Assembly (NCBI RefSeq): GCF_000286835.2
Contig: NZ_AJYD02000013.1
Span: 158,399 to 222,398 of the forward strand
Length of the DNA stretch: 64,000 nt
Direction of reading: 5' to 3'
Source of the DNA: Enterovibrio norvegicus FF-33
GTDB lineage: Bacteria > Pseudomonadota > Gammaproteobacteria > Enterobacterales > Vibrionaceae
Both the position numbers and the translations under genes were made by a program. Positions 1 through 10,415 of this stretch are shown here, piece by piece (positions within the stretch are counted from its first letter, which is position 1; every line of letters begins with the position of its first letter). The notes beneath the pieces were generated by a model, which was given only the letters and a program-made list of their open reading frames with translations, ran no database searches and was not told the DNA's origin.

Positions 1-2080
1 CGTCGCCGCCGTCTGGTGTGCCATCATTGCCGCCATCGGTGATGGTGGCGGTGCCGACAGCCGCGCTGGCTTGATTGTCTGTCTTGGCTGACACAGTAAA
101 GGTTTCATCGCCTTCGTAGGTGTCATCCGTCGTGGTGTTAACGACCACATTGAATGCGGTGTCGCCAGCAGCAACAGCGACGGTGAAGCTGCCGTCAGCG
201 GCGACGGAGATCTCGGTGCCGTTGACGGTCACGGTTGTGCCCGTGAAGTCGACGTTCTTGTCGGCGGAATCACCCGCCAACGTCAAGGTAACCTCGGTGT
301 TGGTGGTGCTGTCGTTGGTCAGAGTGACCGTAAAGGTGGCATCGTCGCCTTCGCTGACCGTGGTATCAGACACGCTTGCGACTTCAGGGCGGTCGTCATC
401 GCCGCCGCCTTGGCCGCCATCGGTGATGGTGGCAGTGCCGATAACCGCGCTGGCTTGATTGTCTGTCTTGGCTGACACAGTAAAGGTTTCATCGCCTTCG
501 TAGGTGTCATCCGTCGTGGTGTTAACGACCACATTGAATGCGGTGTCGCCAGCAGCAACAGCGACGGTGAAGCTGCCGTCAGCGGCGACGGAGATCTCGG
601 TGCCGTTGACGGTCACGGTTGTGCCCGTGAAGTCGACGTTCTTGTCGGCGGAATCACCCGCCAACGTCAAGGTAACCTCGGTGTTGGTGGTGCTGTCGTT
701 GGTCAGAGTGACCGTAAAGGTGGCATCGTCACCTTCGCTGACCGTGGTGTCAGTCACGCTTGCGACTTCAGGGCGGTCGTCATCGCCGCCATGGCCGCCA
801 TCGGTGATGGTGGCAGTGCCGATAACCGCGCTGGCTTGATTGTCTGTCTTGGCTGACACAGTAAAGGTTTCATCGCCTTCGTAGGTGTCATCCGTCGTGG
901 TGTTAACGACCACATTGAATGCGGTGTCGCCAGCAGCAACAGCGACGGTGAAGCTGCCGTCAGCGGCGACGGAGATCTCGGTGCCGTTGACGGTCACGGT
1001 CGTGCCCGTGAAGTCGACGTTCTTGTCGGCACTGTCACCAGCCAGGGTTAGGCTGACCGTGGTGTTGGTGGTGCTGTCGTTGGTCAGAGTGACCGTAAAG
1101 GTGGTGGCGTCGCCTTCGCTGACCGTGGTGTCAGTCACGCTTGCGACTTCAGGACGGTCGTCATCACCGCCTGGAGTTAGGTCTTCACCGGGTTCGTCAG
1201 TCACTACTCCATCATCCGAAATAGTGGCACGGCCTGAATCTGTCAGGGTTTGGCTGCCAAGGCTGGCGGAAATATCGAGGCTAAACGACTCGTCACCTTC
1301 AAAGACAGGACTGCCGCTGTCATTAAAAGTCGGGATCACAACGTTGAACGAAGTGACATTACCGCCGAGATCAACAGTACCGGTGAGCTTGCCGTCAATC
1401 AGCGTAAAGGAAACATTTTCACCGTTGATTTCGACCGTCAGGGTGCCATCTGGATTAAGGGCAAAATCGTTGTTATCGGTTGTGCCATTGTTCAAAACTA
1501 GCGTGTAAGTTACATCACCATTTACAGGGTTACCCAGCTCGACGTTAAAGGTGACATTACTGCCTTCATTCACTTCGCCGCCGCCAGACACAGTAAGAGT
1601 AGGAAGGTCGTTAGCCGCTGCACTAAATTCTTGGCTTAGGCCTCTCGCATTTGCAAAACTACGCGCAGTCGCCTCAGTATCAAAACCTGCTTGAGCCACG
1701 GTTTCATTGCCAGTGCGGCTTTCTACTGCTGAGGTTTGAGCGCCGGTGTTCGTCGGCGAGGAATTACCCGCAGCAGTTGCTTCTAATTCTTGTGTCGGGT
1801 CAAAGTCTTCATTAAGCAGCAATTCTTGAAGTGCGGCGATTTCGTCGTCAACGGTGAATTCGTCCGTTGATGCAAGGTTGGATTCCATTTCACCTACAGG
1901 TATAAAACTGCCGTCTTCTAATTGAAGAAGCGCTCCCGCACCGGGAGGGAGGATGAGTTCAGTGCCTGACGTTAACTCTGACAGTTCTGTAACGGGGATT
2001 TCTTTTCCGTTAATTTTGACGTGAGCGTTACCGTTTACTGAAACTACTTTTGCAGCCTGCTTGGTGATAATCGAATCCAT
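1..2080 (-). CDS. large repetitive surface adhesin with LapA-type retention module (partial, N-terminal 693 residues)
   Basis: The minus-strand frame is open from an ATG at 2080 to the window edge, so only the N-terminus is seen. The first ~100 residues (start MDSIITKQAAKVVSVNG) resemble the retention module of LapA-like type I-secreted adhesins. They are followed by a Thr-Ala-Ala-Gly at residues 102-105 in a disordered linker, the kind of site cut by the LapG periplasmic protease. A bridging segment leads into Calx-beta-like/VCBS-like beta domains of about 127 residues that repeat almost identically. In the known family the retention module anchors the protein in the outer membrane and the repeats extend it from the cell for biofilm attachment; LapD senses c-di-GMP and protects the site. 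That function here is inferred. No lapD, lapG or type I secretion gene lies in the window. The ATG fits the family's N-terminus. Confidence 0.85.
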   Translation of the reverse strand, partial: MDSIITKQAAKVVSVNGNAHVKINGKEIPVTELSELTSGTELILPPGAGALLQLEDGSFIPVGEMESNLASTDEFTVDDEIAALQELLLNEDFDPTQELEATAAGNSSPTNTGAQTSAVESRTGNETVAQAGFDTEATARSFANARGLSQEFSAAANDLPTLTVSGGGEVNEGSNVTFNVELGNPVNGDVTYTLVLNNGTTDNNDFALNPDGTLTVEINGENVSFTLIDGKLTGTVDLGGNVTSFNVVIPTFNDSGSPVFEGDESFSLDISASLGSQTLTDSGRATISDDGVVTDEPGEDLTPGGDDDRPEVASVTDTTVSEGDATTFTVTLTNDSTTNTTVSLTLAGDSADKNVDFTGTTVTVNGTEISVAADGSFTVAVAAGDTAFNVVVNTTTDDTYEGDETFTVSAKTDNQASAVIGTATITDGGHGGDDDRPEVASVTDTTVSEGDDATFTVTLTNDSTTNTEVTLTLAGDSADKNVDFTGTTVTVNGTEISVAADGSFTVAVAAGDTAFNVVVNTTTDDTYEGDETFTVSAKTDNQASAVIGTATITDGGQGGGDDDRPEVASVSDTTVSEGDDATFTVTLTNDSTTNTEVTLTLAGDSADKNVDFTGTTVTVNGTEISVAADGSFTVAVAAGDTAFNVVVNTTTDDTYEGDETFTVSAKTDNQASAAVGTATITDGGNDGTPDGGD
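31..1170 (-). repeat. three near-identical 381-384 bp tandem repeats inside the adhesin
   Basis: The same block recurs with shifts of 384 bp (from about 120 to 504) and 381 bp (from 504 to 885). The two left copies differ by only a few bases, including one extra codon. The third copy (about 796-1170) diverges over its promoter-distal 100 bp. Each copy encodes a 127-128-residue Calx-beta-like domain ending in an Asp-rich linker. Such identity at DNA level suggests recent amplification or gene conversion and makes copy number hard to assemble. Confidence 0.9.
1766..1777 (-). other. TAAG motif, candidate LapG cleavage site in the adhesin
   Basis: Codons ACT GCT GCG GGT encode Thr-Ala-Ala-Gly at residues 102-105. 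LapG-type proteases cut between the two alanines of such a motif in LapA proteins, close to residue 108. The position and the flanking disordered Gln/Glu/Ser/Pro-rich linker match that arrangement; cleavage itself is inferred. Confidence 0.6.
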
Positions 2081-2527
2081 GAATCTTATTCCTGCAGAAA
2101 GGTAAATATAAATGCGCGTACCGTATGCGATACATCAGTCTCATCCATATTACTATGCAAAGCAATCCATTCCACTCTGACTTGTTACAGTAAATGCCAA
2201 AAAGGTGACGCAATTTGTAAATATTGATTGTTTTTTGACTCTGTCCATGAGATTGAAAAATCGATGCTTTCCCATTTAATGCGATCAGGCTCAATGAATA
2301 AGCGTCGTTTTATGTATGTCTTACTTGTTGGGCGGTCATTTCGCGGCAATCTTGATCTTGTTTGTTACAAAAAATTAACGTTGGCGAAGATAGAATGGGA
2401 TTTTATTGAGCAGTCGTTGAGTCTGATGGCTAGATCGTACAAAATACCCGCCGATTTGAATTGATGTACAATGCGCTAACGCCTTCAAGATCATTAACCG
2501 TATTGTCTAACCCGGAAAAACCTAAGC
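2081..2527. promoter_or_regulatory. divergent intergenic region between adhesin and prfC
   Basis: This 447-bp AT-rich stretch separates the divergently transcribed adhesin and prfC and must hold both promoters. A 78-codon plus-strand frame from 2228 lacks a ribosome binding site and a recognisable protein, so I do not call it a gene. I see no clear operator. Confidence 0.4.
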
Positions 2528-4117
2528 ATGACAAACTCTCCATTCCAGCAAGAAGTCGACACGCGTCGTACGTTTGCGATCATCTCGCACCCTGATGCCG
2601 GTAAAACCACCATCACTGAAAAAGTGTTGTTGTTCGGAAACGCGCTCCAGAAAGCCGGTACCGTAAAAGGCCGTGGGTCTAACCAGCACGCGAAGTCAGA
2701 CTGGATGGAAATGGAAAAAGAACGTGGTATTTCGGTTACCACTTCCGTAATGCAGTTTCCTTATAACAATTGCCTCGTTAACCTGCTTGATACGCCGGGA
2801 CACGAAGACTTCTCGGAAGATACCTATCGTACTCTGACAGCAGTCGACTCCTGCTTGATGGTCATTGATGCCGCGAAAGGTGTTGAAGATCGTACTCGTA
2901 AGCTGATGGAAGTCACCCGTCTTCGCGACACGCCAATCGTGACTTTCATGAATAAATTGGACCGCGAAATTCGTGATCCAATGGAACTGCTTGATGAAGT
3001 GGAAAGCGAGTTGAAGATTGCTTGTGCACCAGTGTCTTGGCCGATCGGTTGCGGTAAAGAATTCAAAGGTGTTTATCATATTCATCGTGATGAGGCGATT
3101 TTGTACCAATCAGGTCAAGGTCACACCATTCAAGAAACGCGCATTATTAAAGGGCTCGGCAATAAGGAACTCGATGTTGCTATCGGTGAAGATCTGGCTG
3201 CGCAATTGCGTGATGAGCTAGAGCTTGTGATTGGTGCTTCTCACGAGTTCGACCGCGAGTTGTTCCTGAGCGGTGAACTGACGCCTGTATTCTTTGGTAC
3301 AGCATTGGGTAACTTTGGCGTTGACCATATGCTTGATGGCTTAACCGAATGGGCACCAAAGCCATTGTCTCGCCAAACTCATGAGCGTGTTGTCGAGTCA
3401 GGTGAAGAAAAATTCAGCGGATTTGTTTTTAAGATCCAAGCGAACATGGATCCAAAACACCGTGACCGTATTGCTTTCATGCGCATCGTGTCGGGCAAAT
3501 ACAGCCAAGGTATGAAGATGAAGCATGTTCGCTCCGGTAAGATGGTGTCGATCTCAGATGCGGTTACCTTTATGGCGGGTGATCGCTCCCGCGCCGCAGA
3601 TGCTTATGCGGGCGACATCATTGGTTTGCACAACCACGGCACCATTCAGATTGGTGATACGTTTACACAAGGTGAAGATCTGAAGTTCTCTGGTATTCCG
3701 AACTTTGCCCCTGAGCTGTTCCGCCGCATTCGTCTGCGCGATCCATTGAAGCAAAAGCAATTGCTTAAAGGTCTGGTTCAATTGTCAGAAGAAGGCGCGG
3801 TGCAGGTATTCCGTCCGCTGATTTCTAATGATTTGATTGTAGGAGCAGTTGGTGTACTTCAGTTTGATGTGGTTGTCGCACGTCTGAAATCTGAATACAA
3901 CGTCGAAGCTATCTATGAGCCAATCAACGTAGCGACAGCGCGTTGGGTTGATTGTTCCGATGCGAAGAAATTGGAAGACTTCCAGCGTAAAAACCAAACT
4001 AACCTCGCACTCGATGGCGGTGACAATCTTAGCTATATTGCGCCAACCATGGTGAATTTGAATCTGACGCAAGAACGTCACCCAGATGTTATCTTCCGCG
4101 CAACACGTGAGCATTAA
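2528..4117 (+). CDS. prfC: peptide chain release factor 3
   Basis: RF3 is a cytoplasmic translational GTPase that recycles RF1/RF2 from the ribosome after peptide release. The 529-residue product has the usual length and N-terminal GTPase signatures: a P-loop with HPDAGKTT near residue 20, DTPGHEDF as the G3 motif and NKLD as the G4 motif. Domains II and III follow and the C-terminus is intact. The ATG at 2528 is the family start ([20 protein letters not shown]). The gene stands alone on the plus strand and is closed by a strong terminator. Identification rests on near full-length similarity to enterobacterial and Vibrio RF3; nothing is unusual. Confidence 0.97.
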   Translation: MTNSPFQQEVDTRRTFAIISHPDAGKTTITEKVLLFGNALQKAGTVKGRGSNQHAKSDWMEMEKERGISVTTSVMQFPYNNCLVNLLDTPGHEDFSEDTYRTLTAVDSCLMVIDAAKGVEDRTRKLMEVTRLRDTPIVTFMNKLDREIRDPMELLDEVESELKIACAPVSWPIGCGKEFKGVYHIHRDEAILYQSGQGHTIQETRIIKGLGNKELDVAIGEDLAAQLRDELELVIGASHEFDRELFLSGELTPVFFGTALGNFGVDHMLDGLTEWAPKPLSRQTHERVVESGEEKFSGFVFKIQANMDPKHRDRIAFMRIVSGKYSQGMKMKHVRSGKMVSISDAVTFMAGDRSRAADAYAGDIIGLHNHGTIQIGDTFTQGEDLKFSGIPNFAPELFRRIRLRDPLKQKQLLKGLVQLSEEGAVQVFRPLISNDLIVGAVGVLQFDVVVARLKSEYNVEAIYEPINVATARWVDCSDAKKLEDFQRKNQTNLALDGGDNLSYIAPTMVNLNLTQERHPDVIFRATREH

Positions 4118-4181
4118 TTCACGCTGATTGCAATTTCGCTCTTTCACGAAAAGCGAAAGTTGGCATTTGAGTACAAAACTG

Positions 4182-4207
4182 GCCGTCTACTTATAGACGG
4201 CTTTTTT
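4182..4207 (+). terminator. rho-independent terminator after prfC
   Basis: A perfect 8-bp stem (GCCGTCTA / TAGACGGC) with a CTTA loop is followed directly by six T residues. Confidence 0.85.
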
Positions 4208-4238
4208 GTATGCTAAAAGGGTTGGAGAAGGATTTTGT

Positions 4239-5006
4239 ATGATAGACACACATTGCCATTTTGATTTTCCGCCCTTTGATGATGAAACAGCGAACTGGGT
4301 AAGTCGCACTGCGGCTGCGGGAGTTCACCATCTTATCGTGCCATCGGTTGCGGTCAGCAACTGGCAGACAACGGCAAACCTTGCCAACACTTTTCCCACT
4401 ATCTCTTTTGCGTTAGGTCTTCACCCCGTTTGGTTACACGAACATCATGATGACGATATTGAAAAGCTCGACCATGCATTGTCACTCGCGCCCAAAGCTT
4501 GCGTGGCCGTGGGGGAGTGCGGATTAGACTTTGCCATCAATAATCCACAACCAGAAAAACAAATAACCTTGCTTCGCGGGCAACTTGCGTTGGCTGAAAA
4601 ACATCAATTACCCGTGATCTTACATTGCCGAAAAGCGCACAACGAATTGCTACAAATTCTTAACGAATTCCCGCGTGTAAAAGGGGTGTTGCATGCGTTC
4701 AGTGGCAGCGAACAGGTCGGGTTGAACTATGTTCGTCGTGGTTTTTTGCTAGGTATAGGTGGAACCATTACTTATGAACGCGCCAATAAAACGCGAAATG
4801 CCGTTAAAGCCTTGCCGCTTTCAGCCATGGTTTTGGAGACTGATTCACCAGATATGCCAGTTTCAGGGTTTCAAGGGGAGCCGAATTTGCCAGAACGATT
4901 AACGCTGATTTTGGCCGCTCTGTCTGAATTAAAAGGAGTCAGTGTCGAAGAAATTATTCACACAACATCACAAAATGCGAACGATTGTTTTGCATTGAAC
5001 ACCTGA
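4239..5006 (+). CDS. TatD family metal-dependent hydrolase (YjjV-like DNase)
   Basis: A 255-residue TIM-barrel metallohydrolase of the TatD family, cytoplasmic, with probable metal-dependent DNase activity. It begins MIDTHCHFDF, giving the HxH metal ligands, and has GECGLDF in the first third, a CRK motif near LHCRKAH and ETDSPDMP near the C-terminus. These are the standard ligands. The start at 4239 is preferred over an upstream TTG because a GGAGAAGG ribosome binding site lies 7 nt upstream and the HxH motif would then sit at the extreme N-terminus as in the family. Length and position near prfC fit E. coli YjjV, but the family has three paralogues and I do not assign the symbol firmly. Confidence 0.9.
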   Translation: MIDTHCHFDFPPFDDETANWVSRTAAAGVHHLIVPSVAVSNWQTTANLANTFPTISFALGLHPVWLHEHHDDDIEKLDHALSLAPKACVAVGECGLDFAINNPQPEKQITLLRGQLALAEKHQLPVILHCRKAHNELLQILNEFPRVKGVLHAFSGSEQVGLNYVRRGFLLGIGGTITYERANKTRNAVKALPLSAMVLETDSPDMPVSGFQGEPNLPERLTLILAALSELKGVSVEEIIHTTSQNANDCFALNT

Positions 5007-5208
5007 TCGTCATCGTTTGCCCAATCGTTTGCGTCGTGCATAGGTCACAAAAATAGATCTGCATCACTATTTCGGGTGAATTGCATAAAAATTTTCATTC
5101 AAACCGTGACTCGTGCATTCCTTTGCAACCGATCTCATGAGTATAATCTCGGCCGGAATAACACTCCCAATCTGTCGATACGCCAAGACTTCTTTAGGAA
5201 CCCATATT

Positions 5209-6450
5209 ATGAGCCTGATTATGAGCATTGTAGGGATGGTTGTACTGCTGCTAATCGCCGTACTTCTGTCTGACAACCGCAAAGCAATCAACCTGCGTAC
5301 CGTTGGTGGTGCGTTTGCTATCCAGTTTATCCTGGGTGGATTTATCCTGTTTGTTCCGTGGGGCCAAACCCTGCTGAACGGTATGGCAAATGCCGTACAG
5401 AATGTTATCAACTATGGTAAAGACGGCATCAGCTTCCTGTTTGGTAGCCTTGTAAACTTCTCTGTAGATGGCATCGGTTTTATCTTTGCGTTCCAAGTTC
5501 TGCCAACCGTTGTTTTCTTCTCAGCGTTGATCAGCGTTCTTTACTACCTAGGTATCATGCAACTTGTTATCCGCGTAATGGGCGGTGCACTGCGTAAAGT
5601 ACTGGGTACTTCGCACGCTGAATCTATGTCAGCAACAGCAAACATCTTTGTTGGCCAAACTGAAGCGCCACTGGTTGTTCGTCCATACGTACCAAAAATG
5701 ACTCAATCTGAGCTGTTTGCCGTAATGTGTGGTGGTATGGCATCTGTAGCAGGTGGTGTACTGGCGGGTTACGCAGCAATGGGCGTTCCACTTTCTTACC
5801 TGATTGCCGCTTCTTTCATGGCTGCACCGGGTGGTCTGTTGTTCGCGAAAATCATCAAGCCAGAAACTGATCAACCTATTGAACAGTTTGGCGCTGATGC
5901 TGATGACGAAGAAGAAGACAAGCCTGCAAACATCATCGATGCAGCTGCTGGCGGCGCATCTTCTGGTATGCAACTGGCGTTGAACATTGGTGCAATGCTG
6001 TTGGCTTTCATCGGTCTTATCGCGCTGGTTAACGGCATGTTGAGCGGCATTGGTGGCTGGTTCGGCATTGAAGGTCTGACGCTTGAGTGGCTGCTGGGTA
6101 AAGTATTCGCACCACTAGCATTCCTGATTGGTGTTCCTTGGGCTGAAGCGGATATTGCTGGTTCTTTCATAGGTCAGAAGATCGTTGTTAACGAATTTGT
6201 TGCTTATCTGAACTTCACCCCAATGATTCCTGATTTGAGTGACAAGAGTGTTGCTATCATCTCGTTCGCACTGTGTGGTTTCGCTAACCTATCTTCAGTA
6301 GCAATCCTACTGGGTGGCCTGGGTAGCATCGCACCAACACGTCGTCACGACATCGCTCGTTTCGGTATGAAGGCTGTAGCGGCTGGTACGCTATCTAACC
6401 TGATGAGTGCAACTATCGCTGGTTTCTTCCTGACTCTGTCGATGATGTAA
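5209..6450 (+). CDS. nupC: NupC family nucleoside:cation symporter
   Basis: A 413-residue inner-membrane concentrative nucleoside transporter (CNT family) that couples nucleoside uptake to a cation gradient. It has an N-terminal three-helix region containing [10 protein letters not shown], the conserved GQTEAP substrate-binding motif, a cytoplasmic acidic stretch with a DDEEEDK run and a final gate-domain helix. The ATG at 5209 ([10 protein letters not shown]) has a TAGGAA ribosome binding site 8 nt upstream; 32 extra upstream codons are in frame but do not look like the family. It stands just upstream of the deo operon, so uptake and breakdown of nucleosides are adjacent. Vibrionaceae have several NupC paralogues. 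Confidence 0.93.
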   Translation: MSLIMSIVGMVVLLLIAVLLSDNRKAINLRTVGGAFAIQFILGGFILFVPWGQTLLNGMANAVQNVINYGKDGISFLFGSLVNFSVDGIGFIFAFQVLPTVVFFSALISVLYYLGIMQLVIRVMGGALRKVLGTSHAESMSATANIFVGQTEAPLVVRPYVPKMTQSELFAVMCGGMASVAGGVLAGYAAMGVPLSYLIAASFMAAPGGLLFAKIIKPETDQPIEQFGADADDEEEDKPANIIDAAAGGASSGMQLALNIGAMLLAFIGLIALVNGMLSGIGGWFGIEGLTLEWLLGKVFAPLAFLIGVPWAEADIAGSFIGQKIVVNEFVAYLNFTPMIPDLSDKSVAIISFALCGFANLSSVAILLGGLGSIAPTRRHDIARFGMKAVAAGTLSNLMSATIAGFFLTLSMM

Positions 6451-6474
6451 TACGCACAACGTAAAATTCTAAAA

Positions 6475-6502
6475 GCCGCCTCCTTGTGAGGCGGTTTTTT
6501 TT
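6475..6502 (+). terminator. rho-independent terminator after nupC
   Basis: GCCGCCTC pairs with GAGGCGG around a CTTGT loop, followed by a run of eight T residues. It isolates nupC from the deo operon. Confidence 0.9.
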
Positions 6503-7005
6503 GTCTGTCGTTTAGGGGAAAGGGCGTTGAATGTACACGTTAACGGCAAGCTTGCCCTAGCAATAAGACAGGATGATGTTGGCCCAACGCATATATTGGA
6601 TTGATACCCGAACCATGTCCGCTTAACGTGCCGATTTGGACACGAAGAGCAACAGAGTGTTTTTCAACAGAAACAGGTAACATCTGGTTCTGCTGCGTGA
6701 ACATTGGTAAAATTGGTGAGCGCTGTCAAAGATTCGAAAGTGTGATTTCAATTACTTTCACTTTAGTTTCATCTAGACAGCGGAACGATGAAATATCACA
6801 ACTCAACAACCAAAGACCCATCGCGGTCCAGTGGTTGAGTTTGCACCCTCAACGATGATGATGAAGGGTGTGCGGCAACAAGGAATGTTGATTGGCAAAC
6901 TTAAGCCAAACTTCAAGGAGCCAAGTCCGCTCATCAAATTGCAACGTGCCAATTATGGTCGTGCAATTTGTTACTTGGTTTTGAATATATAGACTGGAGA
7001 AAGTC
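6503..7005 (+). promoter_or_regulatory. deo operon upstream region with a long inverted repeat
   Basis: This 503-bp leader has no convincing gene. At 6935-6943 and 6962-6970 a perfect 9-bp inverted repeat (CAAATTGCA / TGCAATTTG) separated by 18 bp sits 36 bp before the deoC start codon. The half sites resemble the GTTGCA core recognised by CytR, which represses deo with CRP in enterobacteria, but the match is loose. I looked for full CRP sites (TGTGA-N6-TCACA) and found only half sites near 6738 and 6788. Confidence 0.45.
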
Positions 7006-7779
7006 ATGAGCGATCTTAAAGCAGCAGCCCTACGTGCCCTTAAACTAATGGATTTGACCACCCTTAACGACGACGACACTGATGCAAAAGTGATCGCCTT
7101 GTGTAAGAGTGCGAAAACGCCTGTTGGTAACACTGCTGCTATCTGCATCTACCCGCGTTTCATCCCTGTGGCGAAAAAACAACTTCGCGAGCAAGGCACG
7201 CCTGAAATCAAAATTGCGACCGTGACTAACTTCCCGCACGGTAACGATGACATCGAGATTGCTGTTGCTGAAACCAAAGCAGCTATTGCATATGGCACCG
7301 ATGAAGTCGACGTGGTTTTCCCATACCGCACACTGATCGCAGGTGACGAGAAAACCGGTTTTGAACTGGTAAAACAAGTGAAAGCGGCGTGTGGTGATAT
7401 CACGCTGAAAGTGATCATCGAGACTGGTGAATTGAAAGAAGCTGAATTGATCAAACGTGCTTCAGAAATCTCTATCGAAGCGGGCGCGGACTTCATCAAA
7501 ACTTCAACCGGTAAAGTGCCAGTTAACGCGACCCCTGAATCAGCTGAAATCATGCTAACTGTCATTAAAGACATGGGTGTTGCTGAGAAAGTTGGTTTCA
7601 AACCCGCTGGCGGCGTGCGCACAGCAGAAGACGCAGCAGAATACTTAGCAATGGCTGATCGTATTCTTGGTGGTGATTGGGCTGACGCGAATCATTACCG
7701 TTTTGGTGCATCTAGCTTGCTGGCGAACCTTCTTAATACCTTGGGTGAAGGCGAAAAAGCGGCGGAAGGCGGCTACTAA
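7006..7779 (+). CDS. deoC: deoxyribose-phosphate aldolase
   Basis: DeoC cleaves 2-deoxy-D-ribose 5-phosphate to glyceraldehyde 3-phosphate and acetaldehyde, the last step of deoxynucleoside catabolism. The 257-residue protein has the TIM-barrel class I aldolase signatures, including the Schiff-base lysine in [10 protein letters not shown] and the second active-site lysine in [11 protein letters not shown]. The ATG at 7006 ([12 protein letters not shown]) follows a GGAGAAA ribosome binding site. It is the first gene of deoCABD. Nothing is missing. Confidence 0.97.
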   Translation: MSDLKAAALRALKLMDLTTLNDDDTDAKVIALCKSAKTPVGNTAAICIYPRFIPVAKKQLREQGTPEIKIATVTNFPHGNDDIEIAVAETKAAIAYGTDEVDVVFPYRTLIAGDEKTGFELVKQVKAACGDITLKVIIETGELKEAELIKRASEISIEAGADFIKTSTGKVPVNATPESAEIMLTVIKDMGVAEKVGFKPAGGVRTAEDAAEYLAMADRILGGDWADANHYRFGASSLLANLLNTLGEGEKAAEGGY

Positions 7780-7789
7780 GCCATTCAGT

Positions 7790-7811
7790 AGGGGAGTGTT
7801 CGCGCTCCCCT
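7790..7811 (+). other. intergenic hairpin with UUCG tetraloop between deoC and deoA
   Basis: GGGGAGTG and CGCTCCCC pair (one G-U) around TTCG, with an extra A-T closing pair. There is no T tract, so this is more likely an mRNA-stabilising or processing element than a terminator; that is inference. Confidence 0.5.
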
Positions 7812-7845
7812 GATGTTGCAGATCACCAAGATTGCGAGGTCAACC

Positions 7846-9177
7846 ATGTACCTTCCCCAAGAAATTATCAGAAAGAAGCGTGACAATATCGCACTGACCA
7901 CGGATGAAATTAATTTTTTCATCCAAGGCATTGCCAAAGATACCGTGTCTGAAGGTCAGATCGCGGCGTTTGCGATGGCAGTGTATTTCAATGATATGAC
8001 CATGGACGAGCGCGTTGCGCTGACATGTGCCATGCGCGATTCTGGCATGGTGATCGATTGGTCACACATGAATTTTGATGGCCCTATCGTCGATAAGCAC
8101 AGTACCGGCGGTGTGGGTGATGTCACCTCATTAATGCTAGGCCCAATGGTGGCAGCATGTGGTGGCTATGTGCCGATGATTTCAGGTCGAGGCTTAGGCC
8201 ACACTGGCGGTACGCTGGATAAACTTGAAGCGATTCCCGGTTACAACATTACCCCAACCAATGACGTGTTTGGTCAGGTAACGAAAACTGCGGGCGTCGC
8301 GATTATTGGTCAAACTGGCGATCTCGCACCCGCGGACAAGCGCGTTTATGCCACGCGTGATGTCACCGCGACGGTCGACAATATTTCGTTGATCACGGCA
8401 TCAATTTTGTCGAAGAAATTGGCGGCAGGATTAGAATCGCTAGTGATGGACGTCAAAGTAGGCTCTGGCGCGTTTATGCCGACCTACGAAAAATCCGAAG
8501 AACTTGCAAAGTCGATTGTTGCTGTGGCGAATGGCGCAGGCACTCGCACCAGCTCATTACTGACAGACATGAACCAAGTGCTGGCATCCAGCGCGGGTAA
8601 TGCGCTGGAAGTGAAAGAAGCCGTGCAGTTTTTGACCGGTGAATATCGCAATCCGCGTTTGTACACCGTAACCATGGCATTGTGTGCAGAAATGCTGATG
8701 ATCAGCGGTCTTGCGAAAGACAAAAACGATGCGATGAACAAACTGCAAGCCGTGCTAGATAACGGTAAAGCGGCAGAATGCTTCGGCAAAATGGTGGCAG
8801 GCCTCGGTGGTCCGTTAGATTTTGTTGAGAATTACAGCAAGTACCTTGCAACTGCAAACGTGATTAAACCTGTGTTTGCCACCACCTCTGGCTTTGTCTC
8901 CGCGATGGATACACGAGCGATTGGTATGGCCGTTGTCGGTTTAGGTGGCGGACGCCGTGTTGCGAGCGATACTATTGACTACTCAGTGGGCTTCAGTGAC
9001 GTCATTCGACTTGGAATGCGTGCTGATAGCACTAAGCCACTGGCGGTTGTGCACGCCAACGATGAAGATCAATGGCAACAAGCAGCACAAGCACTTCAGG
9101 CCGCAATGGCTGTCTCTGATGAGGCGCCACAAGCGACACCAGACGTGTACCGTCAGATTGGCCCAGAAGACGTCTAA
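7846..9177 (+). CDS. deoA: thymidine phosphorylase
   Basis: DeoA phosphorolyses thymidine (and deoxyuridine) to the free base and 2-deoxyribose 1-phosphate. The 443-residue protein has the family length and the pyrimidine-nucleoside phosphorylase signature around [11 protein letters not shown] and [16 protein letters not shown], the phosphate- and sugar-binding segments. I choose the ATG at 7846 ([14 protein letters not shown]) with GAGGT just upstream, because it matches the family N-terminus; an in-frame TTG 33 nt upstream does not. It is the second gene of the operon, separated from deoC by 66 nt containing a hairpin. Confidence 0.97.
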   Translation: MYLPQEIIRKKRDNIALTTDEINFFIQGIAKDTVSEGQIAAFAMAVYFNDMTMDERVALTCAMRDSGMVIDWSHMNFDGPIVDKHSTGGVGDVTSLMLGPMVAACGGYVPMISGRGLGHTGGTLDKLEAIPGYNITPTNDVFGQVTKTAGVAIIGQTGDLAPADKRVYATRDVTATVDNISLITASILSKKLAAGLESLVMDVKVGSGAFMPTYEKSEELAKSIVAVANGAGTRTSSLLTDMNQVLASSAGNALEVKEAVQFLTGEYRNPRLYTVTMALCAEMLMISGLAKDKNDAMNKLQAVLDNGKAAECFGKMVAGLGGPLDFVENYSKYLATANVIKPVFATTSGFVSAMDTRAIGMAVVGLGGGRRVASDTIDYSVGFSDVIRLGMRADSTKPLAVVHANDEDQWQQAAQALQAAMAVSDEAPQATPDVYRQIGPEDV

Positions 9178-9188
9178 AGGAGGCGATC

Positions 9189-10409
9189 ATGAAACGCGCG
9201 ATAATTTTGGTTCTCGATTCTTTTGGGATCGGTGCTTCAGAAGACGCTCACAAATTTGGTGATGTGGGCGCCAACACCCTAGGCTCAATCGCGAAAGCGT
9301 GTGCGGCAGGGAATGCGAATAACGAAGATCGTCATGGCCTGCTAGATCTGCCGAACCTGAATAAACTTGGCTTAGGTAAAGCGTGCGAAGAAGCGTCTGG
9401 CTACTTCCCTGAAGGGCTCGATCCTAATGCTGAAATCATCGGTGCTTATGGCCATGCTCAAGAATTGTCTTCTGGCAAAGATACGCCATCGGGTCACTGG
9501 GAAATTGCAGGTGTACCTGTATTGTTTGATTGGGGCTATTTCAGCGACAAAGAAAACAGCTTTCCGAAAGAACTGACCGACCGTATTCTTGCGCGTGCAG
9601 GCATTTCTGACTATTTGGGTAATTGCCATGCGTCAGGCACAGAGATCCTCGATCGATTAGGCGAAGAACATATGAAGAGTGGCTTGCCAATCTTCTATAC
9701 GTCTGCTGATTCTGTGTTTCAAATCGCCGCGCATGAAGAGACTTTCGGTTTAGATCGTTTGCTTGAGCTTTGCCAAATTGCGCGTGAAGAGCTGGAAGAC
9801 TACAACATAGGCCGCGTTATCGCGCGTCCGTTTGTTGGTGCAGGCAAAGGTGAGTTTGCGCGTACCGGCAACCGTCGTGATTTGTCGCTTGAGCCACCTG
9901 CTGCCACTGTGTTGCAAAAGCTGGTTGAAGAGAAATCAGGCGAAGTGATATCGATTGGCAAAATTGCTGATATCTATGCGCACGTCGGCATTACGCAGAA
10001 AATCAAAGCGACGGGCTTAGAAGCTTTGTTTGATGCCACCAAAGATGTGATCAATAAAGCGGGTGACAACAGCATTGTTTTCACCAACTTTGTCGATTTT
10101 GACTCACATTACGGCCATCGCCGTAATGTGGCGGGCTATGCGGCTGCACTTGAATACTTTGATGGTCGTCTTCCAGAGATCATCGATATGCTGGATGAAG
10201 ACGACGTGTTGATCCTGACGGCTGACCACGGTTGTGATCCAACCTGGCCGGGCTCAGATCACACACGTGAATACATTCCTGTTTTGGTTTATGGCAAAAA
10301 AGTGCCAGCGGGCTCATTGGGGCGTCGCGAAACCTTTGCAGATATTGGCCAGACGTTGGCGGAGTACTTCGGTACCTCCGACATGGACTACGGCAAATCA
10401 TTCTTGTAA
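9189..10409 (+). CDS. deoB: phosphopentomutase
   Basis: DeoB interconverts deoxyribose or ribose 1-phosphate and 5-phosphate, linking DeoA/DeoD to DeoC. The 406-residue protein belongs to the alkaline phosphatase metalloenzyme superfamily. It starts [16 protein letters not shown] with the metal-binding Asp, has [10 protein letters not shown] containing the active-site Thr region, and carries [18 protein letters not shown] near the C-terminus with the Asp/His metal ligands. An AAAGGAGG ribosome binding site precedes the ATG, 11 nt after deoA. Confidence 0.97.
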   Translation: MKRAIILVLDSFGIGASEDAHKFGDVGANTLGSIAKACAAGNANNEDRHGLLDLPNLNKLGLGKACEEASGYFPEGLDPNAEIIGAYGHAQELSSGKDTPSGHWEIAGVPVLFDWGYFSDKENSFPKELTDRILARAGISDYLGNCHASGTEILDRLGEEHMKSGLPIFYTSADSVFQIAAHEETFGLDRLLELCQIAREELEDYNIGRVIARPFVGAGKGEFARTGNRRDLSLEPPAATVLQKLVEEKSGEVISIGKIADIYAHVGITQKIKATGLEALFDATKDVINKAGDNSIVFTNFVDFDSHYGHRRNVAGYAAALEYFDGRLPEIIDMLDEDDVLILTADHGCDPTWPGSDHTREYIPVLVYGKKVPAGSLGRRETFADIGQTLAEYFGTSDMDYGKSFL

Positions 10410-10415
10410 TACCCC

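Noticed and set aside
120..1508. Plus-strand open frames in the first 1.5 kb, repeated three times
   Set aside because: They are mirror frames of the repetitive adhesin on the minus strand, which has a recognised N-terminus and domains; the plus-strand proteins look like low-complexity Val/Ser/Thr translations.
2228..2464. 78-codon frame between the adhesin and prfC
   Set aside because: No ribosome binding site, no recognisable family, and it lies in a divergent promoter region.
6700..6810. CRP binding sites in the deo leader
   Set aside because: Only TGTGA half sites near 6738 and 6788; the opposite halves match at three or fewer of five positions.
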